Origin: HGM11501 sp045123995
GTDB lineage: Bacteria > Bacillota > Clostridia > CAKSNL01 > HGM11501
Reading direction: 5' to 3'
DNA: 64,000 nucleotides
Assembly: GCA_045123995.1 (NCBI GenBank)
Contig: JBGVKY010000012.1
Span: 62,001 to 126,000 of the forward strand
Shown piece by piece: positions 24,854 to 32,702 of the stretch; the stretch's first letter is position 1, and each line of letters opens with the position of its first letter. The notes beneath the pieces are model-generated. The model was given only the letters and a program-made list of their open reading frames with translations, did not search any database and was not told where the DNA came from. Position numbers and translations under genes: made by a program.

Positions 24854-25855
24854 ATGAAGAAAATAAGTTTATTACTGGCGATTTTAATGTTATTTACGGC
24901 ATTCGGATTTTGCTCTTATGCCAATGAAGAGGTGGACCCCTATGCAACAATGCTCATCGATGATTTGGATGATCCCTATGCAACAATGCCCATTGAAGAG
25001 GGAGACGCCCCCGAAGTGGATTTTGTGAAAGAGGAAGCTATGCCCCAAAAGATTATGCAGCACGGAATTGTATCGGAAATAACAGAAGAATACATAATGA
25101 TAAATGACGGAAGCTTAAGATTCAATATTGACGAAAATACATATATCGCAGATTACAATTTGAATCCTGCCCAAATTAAAGTGGGAGATATGATAAGTGC
25201 AGTAACTTCAACCATGACAACAATGAGCATTCCTCCCCAGAACTACGCTTTCTTTATTTTGATAAATACTGAAAATTCCATTTCTGCTCCTATTTACATG
25301 AAAGTTGTGGAAAACAAAGACGGAGCGATTTTGTCAGAAGACGGATCCTACCGTGCGGTATATGAAAAAGAAACACCTGTTATTGCTCACAGAATAAGAA
25401 TTATGTTAAAAGCTATGGATATTACCGAGGGTTCTGAAATCTTAGTATTCGCATCGACTGTTGGAATGAGCCTTCCTGCTCATGTTCCTGCAGAGAAAAT
25501 TGCCGTACTTACTTTGGCGGAAAGAAAAGCAGGGGAAATAGAAAAAATTATGGTTGACGAAGAAAGTTTTTTAGTTTCTTTTGAAATAAAAGAAAATTTA
25601 ATTCCTCTTCGCCCTTTAGCAGAAGGCCTTGGTTTTGAAGTTGCCTGGAACGGGAAAGCTAATACCGTAAGCCTCAAAAAGGATGATGCAGAAAAGACAG
25701 TAACAATCGGAAAGAAGCTTTCTGATACAGGCGAAAAAGAACCCGAAATCATTGAAGACAGAACTTTTGTGGGAATTGATATCTTCAATCTTCTTTTCGG
25801 AGATAATGCAAAAGCAGAAATAAATGACGGAGTTATAACCGTAAATACAAAATAA
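24854..25855 (+). CDS. Secreted protein with copper-amine-oxidase-N-like domain
   Basis: 333 residues from the ATG at 24854 (AAGGAG upstream); the longer frame from 24791 has no ribosome site. A Sec signal peptide (MKKISLLLAILMLFTAFGF) is cleaved near SYA. Just after it is a tandem duplication of an acidic 11-12-residue unit containing DPYATM. The middle (about 70-200) is a beta-rich region of unknown type. The C-terminus (about 255-333) resembles the copper amine oxidase N-terminal (stalk) domain, with ENLIPLRPLAEGLGFEVAWN and FVGIDIFN. This domain is common in clostridial surface proteins and need not bind copper. Confidence 0.82.
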   Translation: MKKISLLLAILMLFTAFGFCSYANEEVDPYATMLIDDLDDPYATMPIEEGDAPEVDFVKEEAMPQKIMQHGIVSEITEEYIMINDGSLRFNIDENTYIADYNLNPAQIKVGDMISAVTSTMTTMSIPPQNYAFFILINTENSISAPIYMKVVENKDGAILSEDGSYRAVYEKETPVIAHRIRIMLKAMDITEGSEILVFASTVGMSLPAHVPAEKIAVLTLAERKAGEIEKIMVDEESFLVSFEIKENLIPLRPLAEGLGFEVAWNGKANTVSLKKDDAEKTVTIGKKLSDTGEKEPEIIEDRTFVGIDIFNLLFGDNAKAEINDGVITVNTK

Positions 25856-25882
25856 AAAAAGTGGCTATGCCACTTTTTTATT
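25855..25882. terminator. Bidirectional terminator
   Basis: AAAAAAGTGGC, TAT loop, GCCACTTTTTT between the secreted protein and the convergent XRE gene. Confidence 0.88.
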
Positions 25883-26108
25883 TTGCCTTGGGGTAAGGCT
25901 TTGTTTCGTCTGTTATACCAGCCAGATAGTCAATGCTGGTCTTATAAAATTCTGCTAAAAAACATAAAACAGGAAGAGGTACGTTCACTTCGCCAAGCTC
26001 ATAGGCGGAATAGGTTGTCTGGTGTATATGCAAAAGCTCTGCCAGCTCTTTCTGTGTCAAATCGTGATCCTCGCGTAAATCTCTTATTCGGAGTTTCATT
26101 CTCATCAC
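25878..26108 (-). CDS. XRE-family helix-turn-helix regulator (76 aa)
   Basis: Small single-domain Cro/C1-type DNA-binding protein. LRIRDLREDHDLTQKELAELLHIHQTTYSAYELGEVNVP spans the five-helix HTH; the recognition helix includes QTTYSAYELG. The C-terminal 20 residues (KTSIDYLAGITDETKPYPKAK) form the usual dimerising tail. It is divergent from a second XRE/S24-like gene, and the 100-bp gap holds two near-identical palindromes. That suggests a mutual or auto-repression switch of phage-immunity type, though no phage genes are near. Confidence 0.9.
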   Translation of the reverse strand: MMRMKLRIRDLREDHDLTQKELAELLHIHQTTYSAYELGEVNVPLPVLCFLAEFYKTSIDYLAGITDETKPYPKAK

Positions 26109-26124
26109 CTCGGAAAATATCTTA

Positions 26125-26178
26125 TCATAAGGGAATATTCCTTATTGTGTTTTAAGGGATATTCCCTTATGATATACT
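26125..26178. promoter_or_regulatory. Symmetric divergent promoter-operator between two XRE regulators
   Basis: Palindromes AAGGGAATATTCCTT (26129-26143) and AAGGGATATTCCCTT (26154-26168), centres 25 bp apart. Each runs into a TATGAT -10 box pointing outward (minus strand at 26125-26130, plus strand at 26168-26173). The plus promoter has TTGTGT (26145-26150) at 17 nt, so its operator fills the spacer. Confidence 0.72.
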
Positions 26179-26210
26179 TAAGATAAAGAAAATATAAAGG
26201 AATGATTTTT

Positions 26211-26831
26211 ATGGCAACTTTAGGAGAGAGAATACTATACCTTATGAAAAGCAGAAATATGGAGAGGGAAGAATTCTTAAATCGAACCGAAATCGGAGAG
26301 GTTTCCTTTGAGAGAATAATCTCGGATTACAGTGCGCCCGCTGATGAGGATATCATAAAAATAGCAACGGTTCTTGGAGTTCCTTTATCTTACATAAAAG
26401 GGGAAACCGATGCAAAGTTTATGTCAGAGCCCATCACTAAAATTCCTATTTTTGCTGAATTCCCCAAAAAGGTAACCTCCAGGGAGGATATAAGTAATAT
26501 AAAGACAATAGGGCATGTTACAGGAAATTACAGAAATGAGGATATGGACCTTTGTTATTTTGTCATAGCAAAAGATGACAGTATGATTTATGCTAAGATA
26601 GGGGCAGGGGATAAGGTGCTTATAAATCCCTCCATTCCCTTTGAGTCAGGAACAATAGGTGCGGTAAGTGTTGACGGAAAAGAGCCTGAAATCAGGCGTA
26701 TTTTCATAAAAGGGACAGAGATTACCATAAAAGACGAATCTTTGGCTCCCGATATTAAAGTTTATGATGTTACGGAGCACGATATAAAAATATTGGGTTC
26801 TGTTGTTTTCGTAATCAGCTACCCGTTATAA
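26211..26831 (+). CDS. XRE/LexA-like S24-type regulator, probably non-cleaving
   Basis: 206 residues from the ATG at 26211; the upstream ATG at 26202 is too close to the AAAGGA site. Residues ~1-66 are a divergent Cro/C1-type HTH. Residues ~110-206 are an S24/LexA-like C-terminal domain with the catalytic-serine motif DDSM (S124) and the GDKVLINP turn. By eye the position of the catalytic Lys (VKR in LexA) reads IRR, so Lys appears replaced by Arg162. No Ala-Gly cleavage dipeptide is evident in the linker. The domain may therefore serve for dimerisation or ligand sensing rather than self-cleavage. It converges with spoIIP and overlaps its end by 17 nt. Confidence 0.82.
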   Translation: MATLGERILYLMKSRNMEREEFLNRTEIGEVSFERIISDYSAPADEDIIKIATVLGVPLSYIKGETDAKFMSEPITKIPIFAEFPKKVTSREDISNIKTIGHVTGNYRNEDMDLCYFVIAKDDSMIYAKIGAGDKVLINPSIPFESGTIGAVSVDGKEPEIRRIFIKGTEITIKDESLAPDIKVYDVTEHDIKILGSVVFVISYPL

Positions 26832-27843
26832 TTCCGGCAAGTCCGTAAGATAAGGCTTCAGCGCTTAATAAAGCTTCTTCCAGAGTGTTTCCGGTTGTGC
26901 CTATTTCTATAATTATTTCGTTTTCCGACACATGGCCGTTGAATCTCTCACATCTTACATTGATAGGCCTCATGATTCCGGGATATTTTTCTTCCATGGA
27001 CCTCTGGAGGCAAACCGCAAAAGAAAAATTGCTCATCCAGCCATTATGTGTAAGTCCGCTCTGGTCTGTGCCCACAACAATCATTATCTGGGCGGCTTTT
27101 TCTCCGTTTATTTCACAAACGGTACTTAATTTGGTGCCGTCGGATTTTTCCATGGCATCGCGGTGTAAATCCAGTACTATATTTATGGAAGGATTTTTTT
27201 CCAAATGGGACTCTATAAGACGGAGGGTTTTGCTGTATGAACCGTTATACGAAGGATAGTCATTTATGGTATTATCGTGGGTTACGTCTATCCCTTTTTC
27301 TTTAAGACAAGAATAAAGGTGCGAGCCCACTTTGGCGACATTGAAATTTATGTCCTCACTTCTCTGGTTGTCTTTAGGTTCGTAGAAGTATTTTTCTGAG
27401 GGACGGTAGGCCTCAGATGTGTGAGTGTGTACTATAAGAACGGAAGATGACGGAGAAAACTCTTTTTCAGAGAAGGCGTTTTCAAGGTTATATTCCGTTT
27501 CGTTGTTTATTTCTACACCGAAAAGACTTGTCCCTCCCGTCTTTACGGTTATCTCCTTTATTTCGGGAGGTATTGCTTCATTATTTTCTTTTTCGGAAAC
27601 AGGGCTTTCTTTTAAGGAAGCCTCTTTTTTTTTATCTACACTTAAAGGAGGCAATGTTCCCAGCAGTATAAAGGAATCTTTGGAAAACATTTTTGAAGAC
27701 TCCCTCTTCGGTAAATAATTGCAAAGGGCGGATGAAAAGGAAAACTTTATAAAATTGTCGGAGGGATTTACGGTCACTTTATTTACAAAAACGAGGAAAA
27801 AAGCGAAAGAAAATGTGAATATCAGAAACAATCCCTTTTTCAA
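26815..27843 (-). CDS. spoIIP: Stage II sporulation protein P
   Basis: Sporulation-specific peptidoglycan hydrolase (amidase and endopeptidase) that, with SpoIID and SpoIIM, thins septal wall during engulfment. 342 residues: an N-terminal membrane anchor (about 4-22), a variable linker, and the SpoIIP catalytic domain from about residue 130 onward. Zinc-ligand-type motifs VLIVHTHTSEAY, INIVLDLHRDAME and IIIEIGTTGNTLEEA are present. Start ATG 27843 with GGGAGGGC upstream. The upstream region is A/T-rich; I could not assign a sigma-E promoter with confidence. Confidence 0.94.
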   Translation of the reverse strand: MKKGLFLIFTFSFAFFLVFVNKVTVNPSDNFIKFSFSSALCNYLPKRESSKMFSKDSFILLGTLPPLSVDKKKEASLKESPVSEKENNEAIPPEIKEITVKTGGTSLFGVEINNETEYNLENAFSEKEFSPSSSVLIVHTHTSEAYRPSEKYFYEPKDNQRSEDINFNVAKVGSHLYSCLKEKGIDVTHDNTINDYPSYNGSYSKTLRLIESHLEKNPSINIVLDLHRDAMEKSDGTKLSTVCEINGEKAAQIMIVVGTDQSGLTHNGWMSNFSFAVCLQRSMEEKYPGIMRPINVRCERFNGHVSENEIIIEIGTTGNTLEEALLSAEALSYGLAGIITGS

Positions 27844-28135
27844 AAAAAGCCCTCCCTTTATAAGACAGTATAATATATACTATTGTAATAACTGGAAATT
27901 ATGACCCTTTGGAAAGGGGAATTTTATCTAAAAATAAACATCATCTAAAATAGATTAGAAAACACTTAAAACCTTTGTAAAAAGGGGAAGATAATTAAAG
28001 GATACTCTAAAAAATCAAGCGAAAAATTAAATGAAATTGTTAAGAAAATTAAAAAATTTTAAGAAAAAATATACTATATATAGTGTATAGAACGATAAAA
28101 AAGAAACAAAAGCAACTAAAGTAAAATAAAAGTGG
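27844..28135. other. A/T-rich intergenic stretch between spoIIP and the G5/3D gene
   Basis: About 290 nt without a supported gene. It contains the spoIIP upstream region and an imperfect A/T palindrome (ATACTATATATAGTGTAT near 28069). I see no tRNA, riboswitch or open frame worth calling. Confidence 0.5.
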
Positions 28136-28276
28136 TTGACATTTCGTAATAATTTAGTTATAATTTACGAGGCGTTTGAATATAATCGCTTAAAGAAGGC
28201 TGTGTCATCTTATAAAAATGAGTGACAAATAAAATTAAAAAACTCTTTCAGCCTTAAGAGAAAGGAACGAAAATTT
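28136..28276 (+). promoter_or_regulatory. Consensus promoter and folded leader of the G5/3D gene
   Basis: TTGACA (28136-28141), 17-nt spacer, TATAAT (28159-28164). The ~105-nt leader has AAGGCTG (28196-28202) that can pair with CAGCCTT (28249-28255). The latter stretch is also the loop of a competing hairpin CTCTT/AAGAG (28243-28247 with 28256-28260) next to the ribosome site, so two exclusive folds are possible. Confidence 0.65.
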
Positions 28277-29458
28277 ATGTTAAAAGAGAAAGTTACTGCA
28301 GTTATCTTCGCTGTAATGTTGGCTGTTTCCTCAATTAACAGTTTTGTTTACGGAAATGATATTCAGGTTAATATTGAAGTTGACGGAATTTTGCAGAAGA
28401 CTTTGGTAACAGAAGCTGATACGGTAGAAGATATACTTAAAGCAGGCGGAGTAAGTCTTTCTAAGGGAGATGTGGTAAGCCCTACGGAAGATATAAAACT
28501 TATGGAAAACTCCACAATCAATGTAAAGACATTGAAAAATGTTGTACTTTTTAACGGAGAAGAGAAGTACGAAGTTGCCACAAACGCAGTTACAACAAGT
28601 GAACTTGCGGATTCTGTCCGTGAAGAAGTAGGGGAGAATAATACGGTTGTTGATCCCGCTACAGGCGAGGCAGGCAAAGTCATTGACGGCGGAGAATACG
28701 AAGTTAAGGTGGCTTTCCCCGTTTACATCTATGCTGATTACTTTACTTATATAGTTGAAGTATCTGAAGGAAATGTTGCATCTGTTCTTGAGTTTGCAAA
28801 TATTTTACCCGACGAAAACGATCTGGTATATCCCGCTTTGGATACAAATGCCTATGCCGGCATGGAAATTTATATAACCAGGGTTGCAGTAACCTGCGAC
28901 AGCGAAAATATTTCCATTCCCTATGAAGTGGAATACAGAGTGAATAAGAGCCTTGCTCCCTATACCGAAGTAGTGGTACAGGAGGGCTTAAATGGTGAAA
29001 TGTTAAGAGACAGCATTGTAACTTTCCACAACGGAAATATTGCGGGATATGAGACAAAGGAAACCGTAACAAGACCTGCAGTAAATAAAATCGTTGAATG
29101 CGGTGTTTACAACGTAAAGAGAAATGACCAGAATGCAGCACCTGCAGTGGGTACTGTTGAAGGATATCCTTACAGCAAGGTTATTTCTGCCAAGGCTACA
29201 GCTTATTGCGACAAGGGAAAGACTGCTACATCCATAAGCTCTAAAGTTGGCGTTGTTGCGGTAGATCCCAGAGTAATTCCCTTAGGAACAAGACTTTACA
29301 TTGAAGCAACCGACGGCTCCTGGAGCTATGGTGTGTGTCTTGCGGGTGACACCGGAGGACTTATAAAAGGCAACAGAGTTGACCTTTTCTATGACTCTTA
29401 TGATGAGTGTATTCAGTTTGGCAGAAGAAGCTGTAACATATATGTACTTGCAGATTGA
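28277..29458 (+). CDS. Secreted YabE/RpfB-like protein with DUF348, G5 and 3D domains
   Basis: 393-residue exported cell-wall protein. After a signal peptide (to about residue 27) come two or three DUF348 (ubiquitin-like) repeats (IQVNIEVDGILQKTLVTEADTV begins the first), then a G5 domain around residues 205-285 (VEYRVNKSLAPYTEVVVQEG). The C-terminal 3D domain (about 300-393) has DPRVIPLGTRLYIE, AGDTGGLIKG and RVDLFYDSYDEC. The three Asp residues that name the domain sit in DPR, GDTGG and VDLF; they form the MltA-like active site. Such proteins remodel peptidoglycan during germination or resuscitation. It is monocistronic. Confidence 0.92.
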   Translation: MLKEKVTAVIFAVMLAVSSINSFVYGNDIQVNIEVDGILQKTLVTEADTVEDILKAGGVSLSKGDVVSPTEDIKLMENSTINVKTLKNVVLFNGEEKYEVATNAVTTSELADSVREEVGENNTVVDPATGEAGKVIDGGEYEVKVAFPVYIYADYFTYIVEVSEGNVASVLEFANILPDENDLVYPALDTNAYAGMEIYITRVAVTCDSENISIPYEVEYRVNKSLAPYTEVVVQEGLNGEMLRDSIVTFHNGNIAGYETKETVTRPAVNKIVECGVYNVKRNDQNAAPAVGTVEGYPYSKVISAKATAYCDKGKTATSISSKVGVVAVDPRVIPLGTRLYIEATDGSWSYGVCLAGDTGGLIKGNRVDLFYDSYDECIQFGRRSCNIYVLAD

Positions 29459-29465
29459 TTGAATG

Positions 29466-29495
29466 AAAACGTGTACGAAAGTACACGTTTTTTTA
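29466..29495 (+). terminator. Terminator after G5/3D gene
   Basis: AAAACGTGTAC, GAAA tetraloop, GTACACGTTTT then T-run. Confidence 0.93.
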
Positions 29496-29526
29496 TGCAA
29501 AAAACTAAATATTTCCTAAAAAAATA

Positions 29527-29555
29527 TTGAAGTTATTTCCTTTGTGTGATATGAT
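29527..29555 (+). promoter_or_regulatory. Promoter of the two-component operon
   Basis: TTGAAG (29527-29532), 17-nt spacer, TATGAT (29550-29555), upstream of the response regulator. Confidence 0.7.
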
Positions 29556-29595
29556 GTATTTATAAGGATATAATTTCGGAAGGAACGGATGAAAT

Positions 29596-30279
29596 ATGAA
29601 AATACTCATAGTTGACGATGAAAAATTGCTGGTTAAAGGCATGAAATTCAATTTCGAGCAGGATGGATATGAGGTGGAAACCGCCTACGACGGAGAAGAA
29701 GCGGTGAAACTTGCAAAGGATAAGACTATTGACTTAATTATCCTTGACCTTATGCTGCCTAAACTTGACGGTCTTGAGGTGTGCCGTATAATCAGGGATT
29801 TTTCCTCCGTGCCTATTATTATGCTTACTGCGAAAACCGACGATATGGACAGAATCATGGGGCTTGAATACGGAGCAGACGACTATTTAACCAAGCCCTT
29901 TAACATTTTGGAACTTAAATTAAGAGTTAAGGCAATAATCAGAAGAAGCGGTCAGAGTCCTGTTAAAAAGAACAATACAACCATTACCCGGGGAGGAATA
30001 AAAATCGACTACAATTTAAGACGTGCCACAGTGGACGGAAAGACAGTCGAGCTTACATCCAAGGAATTTGAAATTATGGATTTGTTTATCACAAACCCCG
30101 GTAAGGTTTATACAAGAGAAAATCTTCTTGATATCATATGGGGTTACGATTATCCTGCGGATATAAGAACATTGGACGTACATATAAGAAGACTCAGAGA
30201 AAAGATTGAGCCCGATCCTGCGAATCCTATATATATAAATACAAAGTGGGGAGTAGGTTATTATTTTAAGGAAGAATAG
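29596..30279 (+). CDS. OmpR-family response regulator
   Basis: 227 residues. Receiver domain with D8/D9 acidic pair, phospho-acceptor D51 (LIILDLMLPKLDG), conserved T78 (MLTAK) and K100 (DDYLTKPF). Winged-helix DNA-binding domain from about residue 130 (LTSKEFEIMDLFITNPGKVYTRENLLDIIWG, then DIRTLDVHIRRLREKIE). It is close to the PhoP/WalR/YycF group but lacks the accessory YycHI genes. The cognate kinase starts 19 nt downstream, and a GerMN lipoprotein and sigK follow, so wall or sporulation control is plausible. Confidence 0.93.
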   Translation: MKILIVDDEKLLVKGMKFNFEQDGYEVETAYDGEEAVKLAKDKTIDLIILDLMLPKLDGLEVCRIIRDFSSVPIIMLTAKTDDMDRIMGLEYGADDYLTKPFNILELKLRVKAIIRRSGQSPVKKNNTTITRGGIKIDYNLRRATVDGKTVELTSKEFEIMDLFITNPGKVYTRENLLDIIWGYDYPADIRTLDVHIRRLREKIEPDPANPIYINTKWGVGYYFKEE

Positions 30280-30298
30280 AGAAAATAAAAAGCCGGAT

Positions 30299-31741
30299 AT
30301 GGTATTAAGGGGGCTTTTTGATAAAGTTACTCATATAACTTCAGGCATGAGATTCAGGCTTATTTTTACTTATATTATTATCATTGTGCTTTCTGTAACT
30401 GTTATAAGATTTTATATGTTCTCAGCTCTTTCCAAAAGCTTATATAATGATAATAAAATAAGCATGCTTACAAAAATAAATATTATAGCAACAGATATTG
30501 CCTCTGTCCCTGAGGCAGGGCTGGAAAAGGCACTGGACGAGGATATAATTCTCCTTGCAATCGGAGGGGACAGCCGCATTATAGTTACAAATACCGATGG
30601 AGTTATTGTGTATGACAATACGGGCAATATTTATGCAAATTCAAGGGGGAAAGTCAGACTTTCTCCTATGATTCTTTCTGCCCTTTCGGGCGAAAGCTCG
30701 TATAATAAGGCTGAAAAGGATAAGGTTGTTACAACTGCTGCATCTGTTCCTATCATGAAAAACGGAGATATAGTCGGGGTTGTTTACATGGAAAGCTCGG
30801 CTGATGAAATAACCAAGGTTTTATCAGACACCAAAAGAAGCATGAATTATCTTTTAATTCTTTTGTGCGTGTTTGCTATTTTCTTAAGTTTTGTTTTTGC
30901 GGGATTTTTCTTATCTCCCATAACAAAGCTGATAAATAAGATAAAGGCTCAGAATGTAGATAAGAAAATGAAGATAGAATTCAATGCTAAAGGCGAAATA
31001 GGGGAGCTGGTTAAAAACTTTAATGACCTTATTGAAGAACTGGAATCCCAGGAAGAAAAAAGAACAGCCTTTGTATCCAATGCGTCTCACGAGCTCAAAA
31101 CGCCTTTAAGCTCCATAAAGCTCATCTGCGATTCCATTATAGAGGCAGGAGACAGTGCACCCCCTGAGATGGTAAGGGAGTTTTTGGGAGACATGAATGA
31201 AGAAGTTGACAGGCTCACAGTTATAGTAAACGACCTTTTAGATTTGACAAGGATGGATTCGGCTAAATATAACGAAAATAAAAAGTTTGTGACCGGAAGC
31301 CTTAAGGATGTTGTGAAAGGTGTTACGGACGCTTTAACCAAAATTGCCATAAAAAAAGGCGTCGGACTTAAGTTTAACTGCGTGAGCGACGTTTTCATGC
31401 TTATGGAGGAAAATAAAATATGGGAAGCAGTATATAATATTACGGATAATGCCATAAAATATACACCTTACGGCGGAAAGGTTGAGGTTTTCTTAGAAAA
31501 AGACGTAGATAATGCAATTATCACCATAAGGGATACGGGCATTGGTATTTCCAAGGATGAAATAAGCAAAATATTCGACCGTTTTTACAGGGTTGATAAA
31601 GCCCGCTCCAGAGAAACCGGGGGAACGGGTCTTGGTCTTTCCATCGCACTTTCTGCGGTGGAAATGCATGGCGGTCACATCGATGTGGAAAGTGAGGAAA
31701 GCGTGGGAAGTATATTCAGAATTTATCTTCCCATTGCATAA
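30299..31741 (+). CDS. Sensor histidine kinase with extracytoplasmic sensor and HAMP
   Basis: 480-residue membrane kinase: helix 1 about 20-40, an extracytoplasmic PAS-like region about 50-180 (AIGGDSRIIVTNTDGVIVYDN), helix 2 about 183-205, HAMP about 205-255, and a dimerisation helix with H264 (SNASHELKTPL). The ATPase has N box NITDNAIKYTP, G1 RDTGIGIS, F box FDRFYRVDKARS and G2 GGTGLGLSIA. The sensor part resembles WalK/PhoR kinases. The ATG at 30299 has a poor ribosome site, but no better in-frame start precedes helix 1. It partners with the regulator at 29596. Confidence 0.92.
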   Translation: MVLRGLFDKVTHITSGMRFRLIFTYIIIIVLSVTVIRFYMFSALSKSLYNDNKISMLTKINIIATDIASVPEAGLEKALDEDIILLAIGGDSRIIVTNTDGVIVYDNTGNIYANSRGKVRLSPMILSALSGESSYNKAEKDKVVTTAASVPIMKNGDIVGVVYMESSADEITKVLSDTKRSMNYLLILLCVFAIFLSFVFAGFFLSPITKLINKIKAQNVDKKMKIEFNAKGEIGELVKNFNDLIEELESQEEKRTAFVSNASHELKTPLSSIKLICDSIIEAGDSAPPEMVREFLGDMNEEVDRLTVIVNDLLDLTRMDSAKYNENKKFVTGSLKDVVKGVTDALTKIAIKKGVGLKFNCVSDVFMLMEENKIWEAVYNITDNAIKYTPYGGKVEVFLEKDVDNAIITIRDTGIGISKDEISKIFDRFYRVDKARSRETGGTGLGLSIALSAVEMHGGHIDVESEESVGSIFRIYLPIA

Positions 31742-31746
31742 GAAAT

Positions 31747-32643
31747 ATGAAAAAAATTGTTTCATTACTTATTATTTTAAGTCTTGTTTTAAGCCTTACC
31801 GCATGCATCGGGGACAGAGAAAAGCACGTTTTATATTTTGTCGGAGCCGACGGTAATAGCTTTACGGAAGAGAAAGTAGTTATAGATAAAACCGATTCTC
31901 TGGAAAAAACCGCAAGGCTTATTACAGAGGCCTTGCTTAAAGGACCAAAAAAAGCCGAAAACATTAGGGTTATCCCGGAAAACACAGGTCTTATTGGATT
32001 AAGAATAGAAGATAATGTGGCGCTGGTTAACCTTTCACAAGATTTTGAAAAAACGAAAAACGACGCCCAGAGACTTCTTTCCATCTATTCTGTGGTAAAT
32101 ACACTTTGCATTCTTGAAGGTGTAAATTCTGTTAAAATTTCGGTAAACGGAAGAGGTATAAAATATAGCTCAGGGGACGAGGAAATAGGAGCTCTTTCCA
32201 TGAATAATGTTATAACCGCCGATGAAATAGGGCGGAATATGACCGTGGTTCTGGAACTTTATTTTGCATCAGAGGACAAAAAAGACTTAAAAAGAGAAAA
32301 ACGAATTGTAGATATAAAGGACAACGAAACATTGGAAAAAACGGCAATTGACCAGCTTTTGAAAGGCTCTTTGGAGAAAGGGAATAAGAATTTATTGCCT
32401 CCTTTGGTAAGACTCTTATCGGTTGAAACCAAAGACAGACTCTGCTATGTTAATTTTTCCGAGGAGTTTTTGTCAATAACAGAAAACGACGGCGCTCTTT
32501 CAATCTACTCGGTGGTGAATACTCTTACAAGTCTGCCTGAAATAAGTGCAGTACAGATTTTTATAAACGGAGAAAAGACCGAAAAAGCAGGAGGCATTAC
32601 TATATCATCCCCACTTGCATATAACGCTTCTTTAGTAAATTAG
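31747..32643 (+). CDS. GerMN-domain lipoprotein (germination/sporulation protein)
   Basis: 298-residue lipoprotein: signal peptide with lipobox LTAC (Cys near residue 19), then two GerMN domains (about 25-135 and 150-285). Each carries the repeat pattern of a GLxI..VALVNLSQDF or CYVNFSEEF core followed by QRLLSIYSVVNTL and GALSIYSVVNTL. Duplicated GerMN is the layout of GerM, a sporulation protein active in engulfment-stage wall synthesis and germination. It starts 5 nt after the kinase stop, so it is part of the same operon, upstream of sigK. Confidence 0.9.
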   Translation: MKKIVSLLIILSLVLSLTACIGDREKHVLYFVGADGNSFTEEKVVIDKTDSLEKTARLITEALLKGPKKAENIRVIPENTGLIGLRIEDNVALVNLSQDFEKTKNDAQRLLSIYSVVNTLCILEGVNSVKISVNGRGIKYSSGDEEIGALSMNNVITADEIGRNMTVVLELYFASEDKKDLKREKRIVDIKDNETLEKTAIDQLLKGSLEKGNKNLLPPLVRLLSVETKDRLCYVNFSEEFLSITENDGALSIYSVVNTLTSLPEISAVQIFINGEKTEKAGGITISSPLAYNASLVN

Positions 32644-32702
32644 CATAAGGTACAACCTTACCTGAATATCTTACTTAAAAAGATGTTCGGAGGGAAAATG
32701 TT

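Noticed and set aside
28165..28276. c-di-AMP (ydaO-type) riboswitch before the G5/3D gene, suggested by gene type and a TCGCTTAA string
   Set aside because: The leader is only about 105 nt and lacks the G-rich conserved cores of that riboswitch; only the opening string resembles it.
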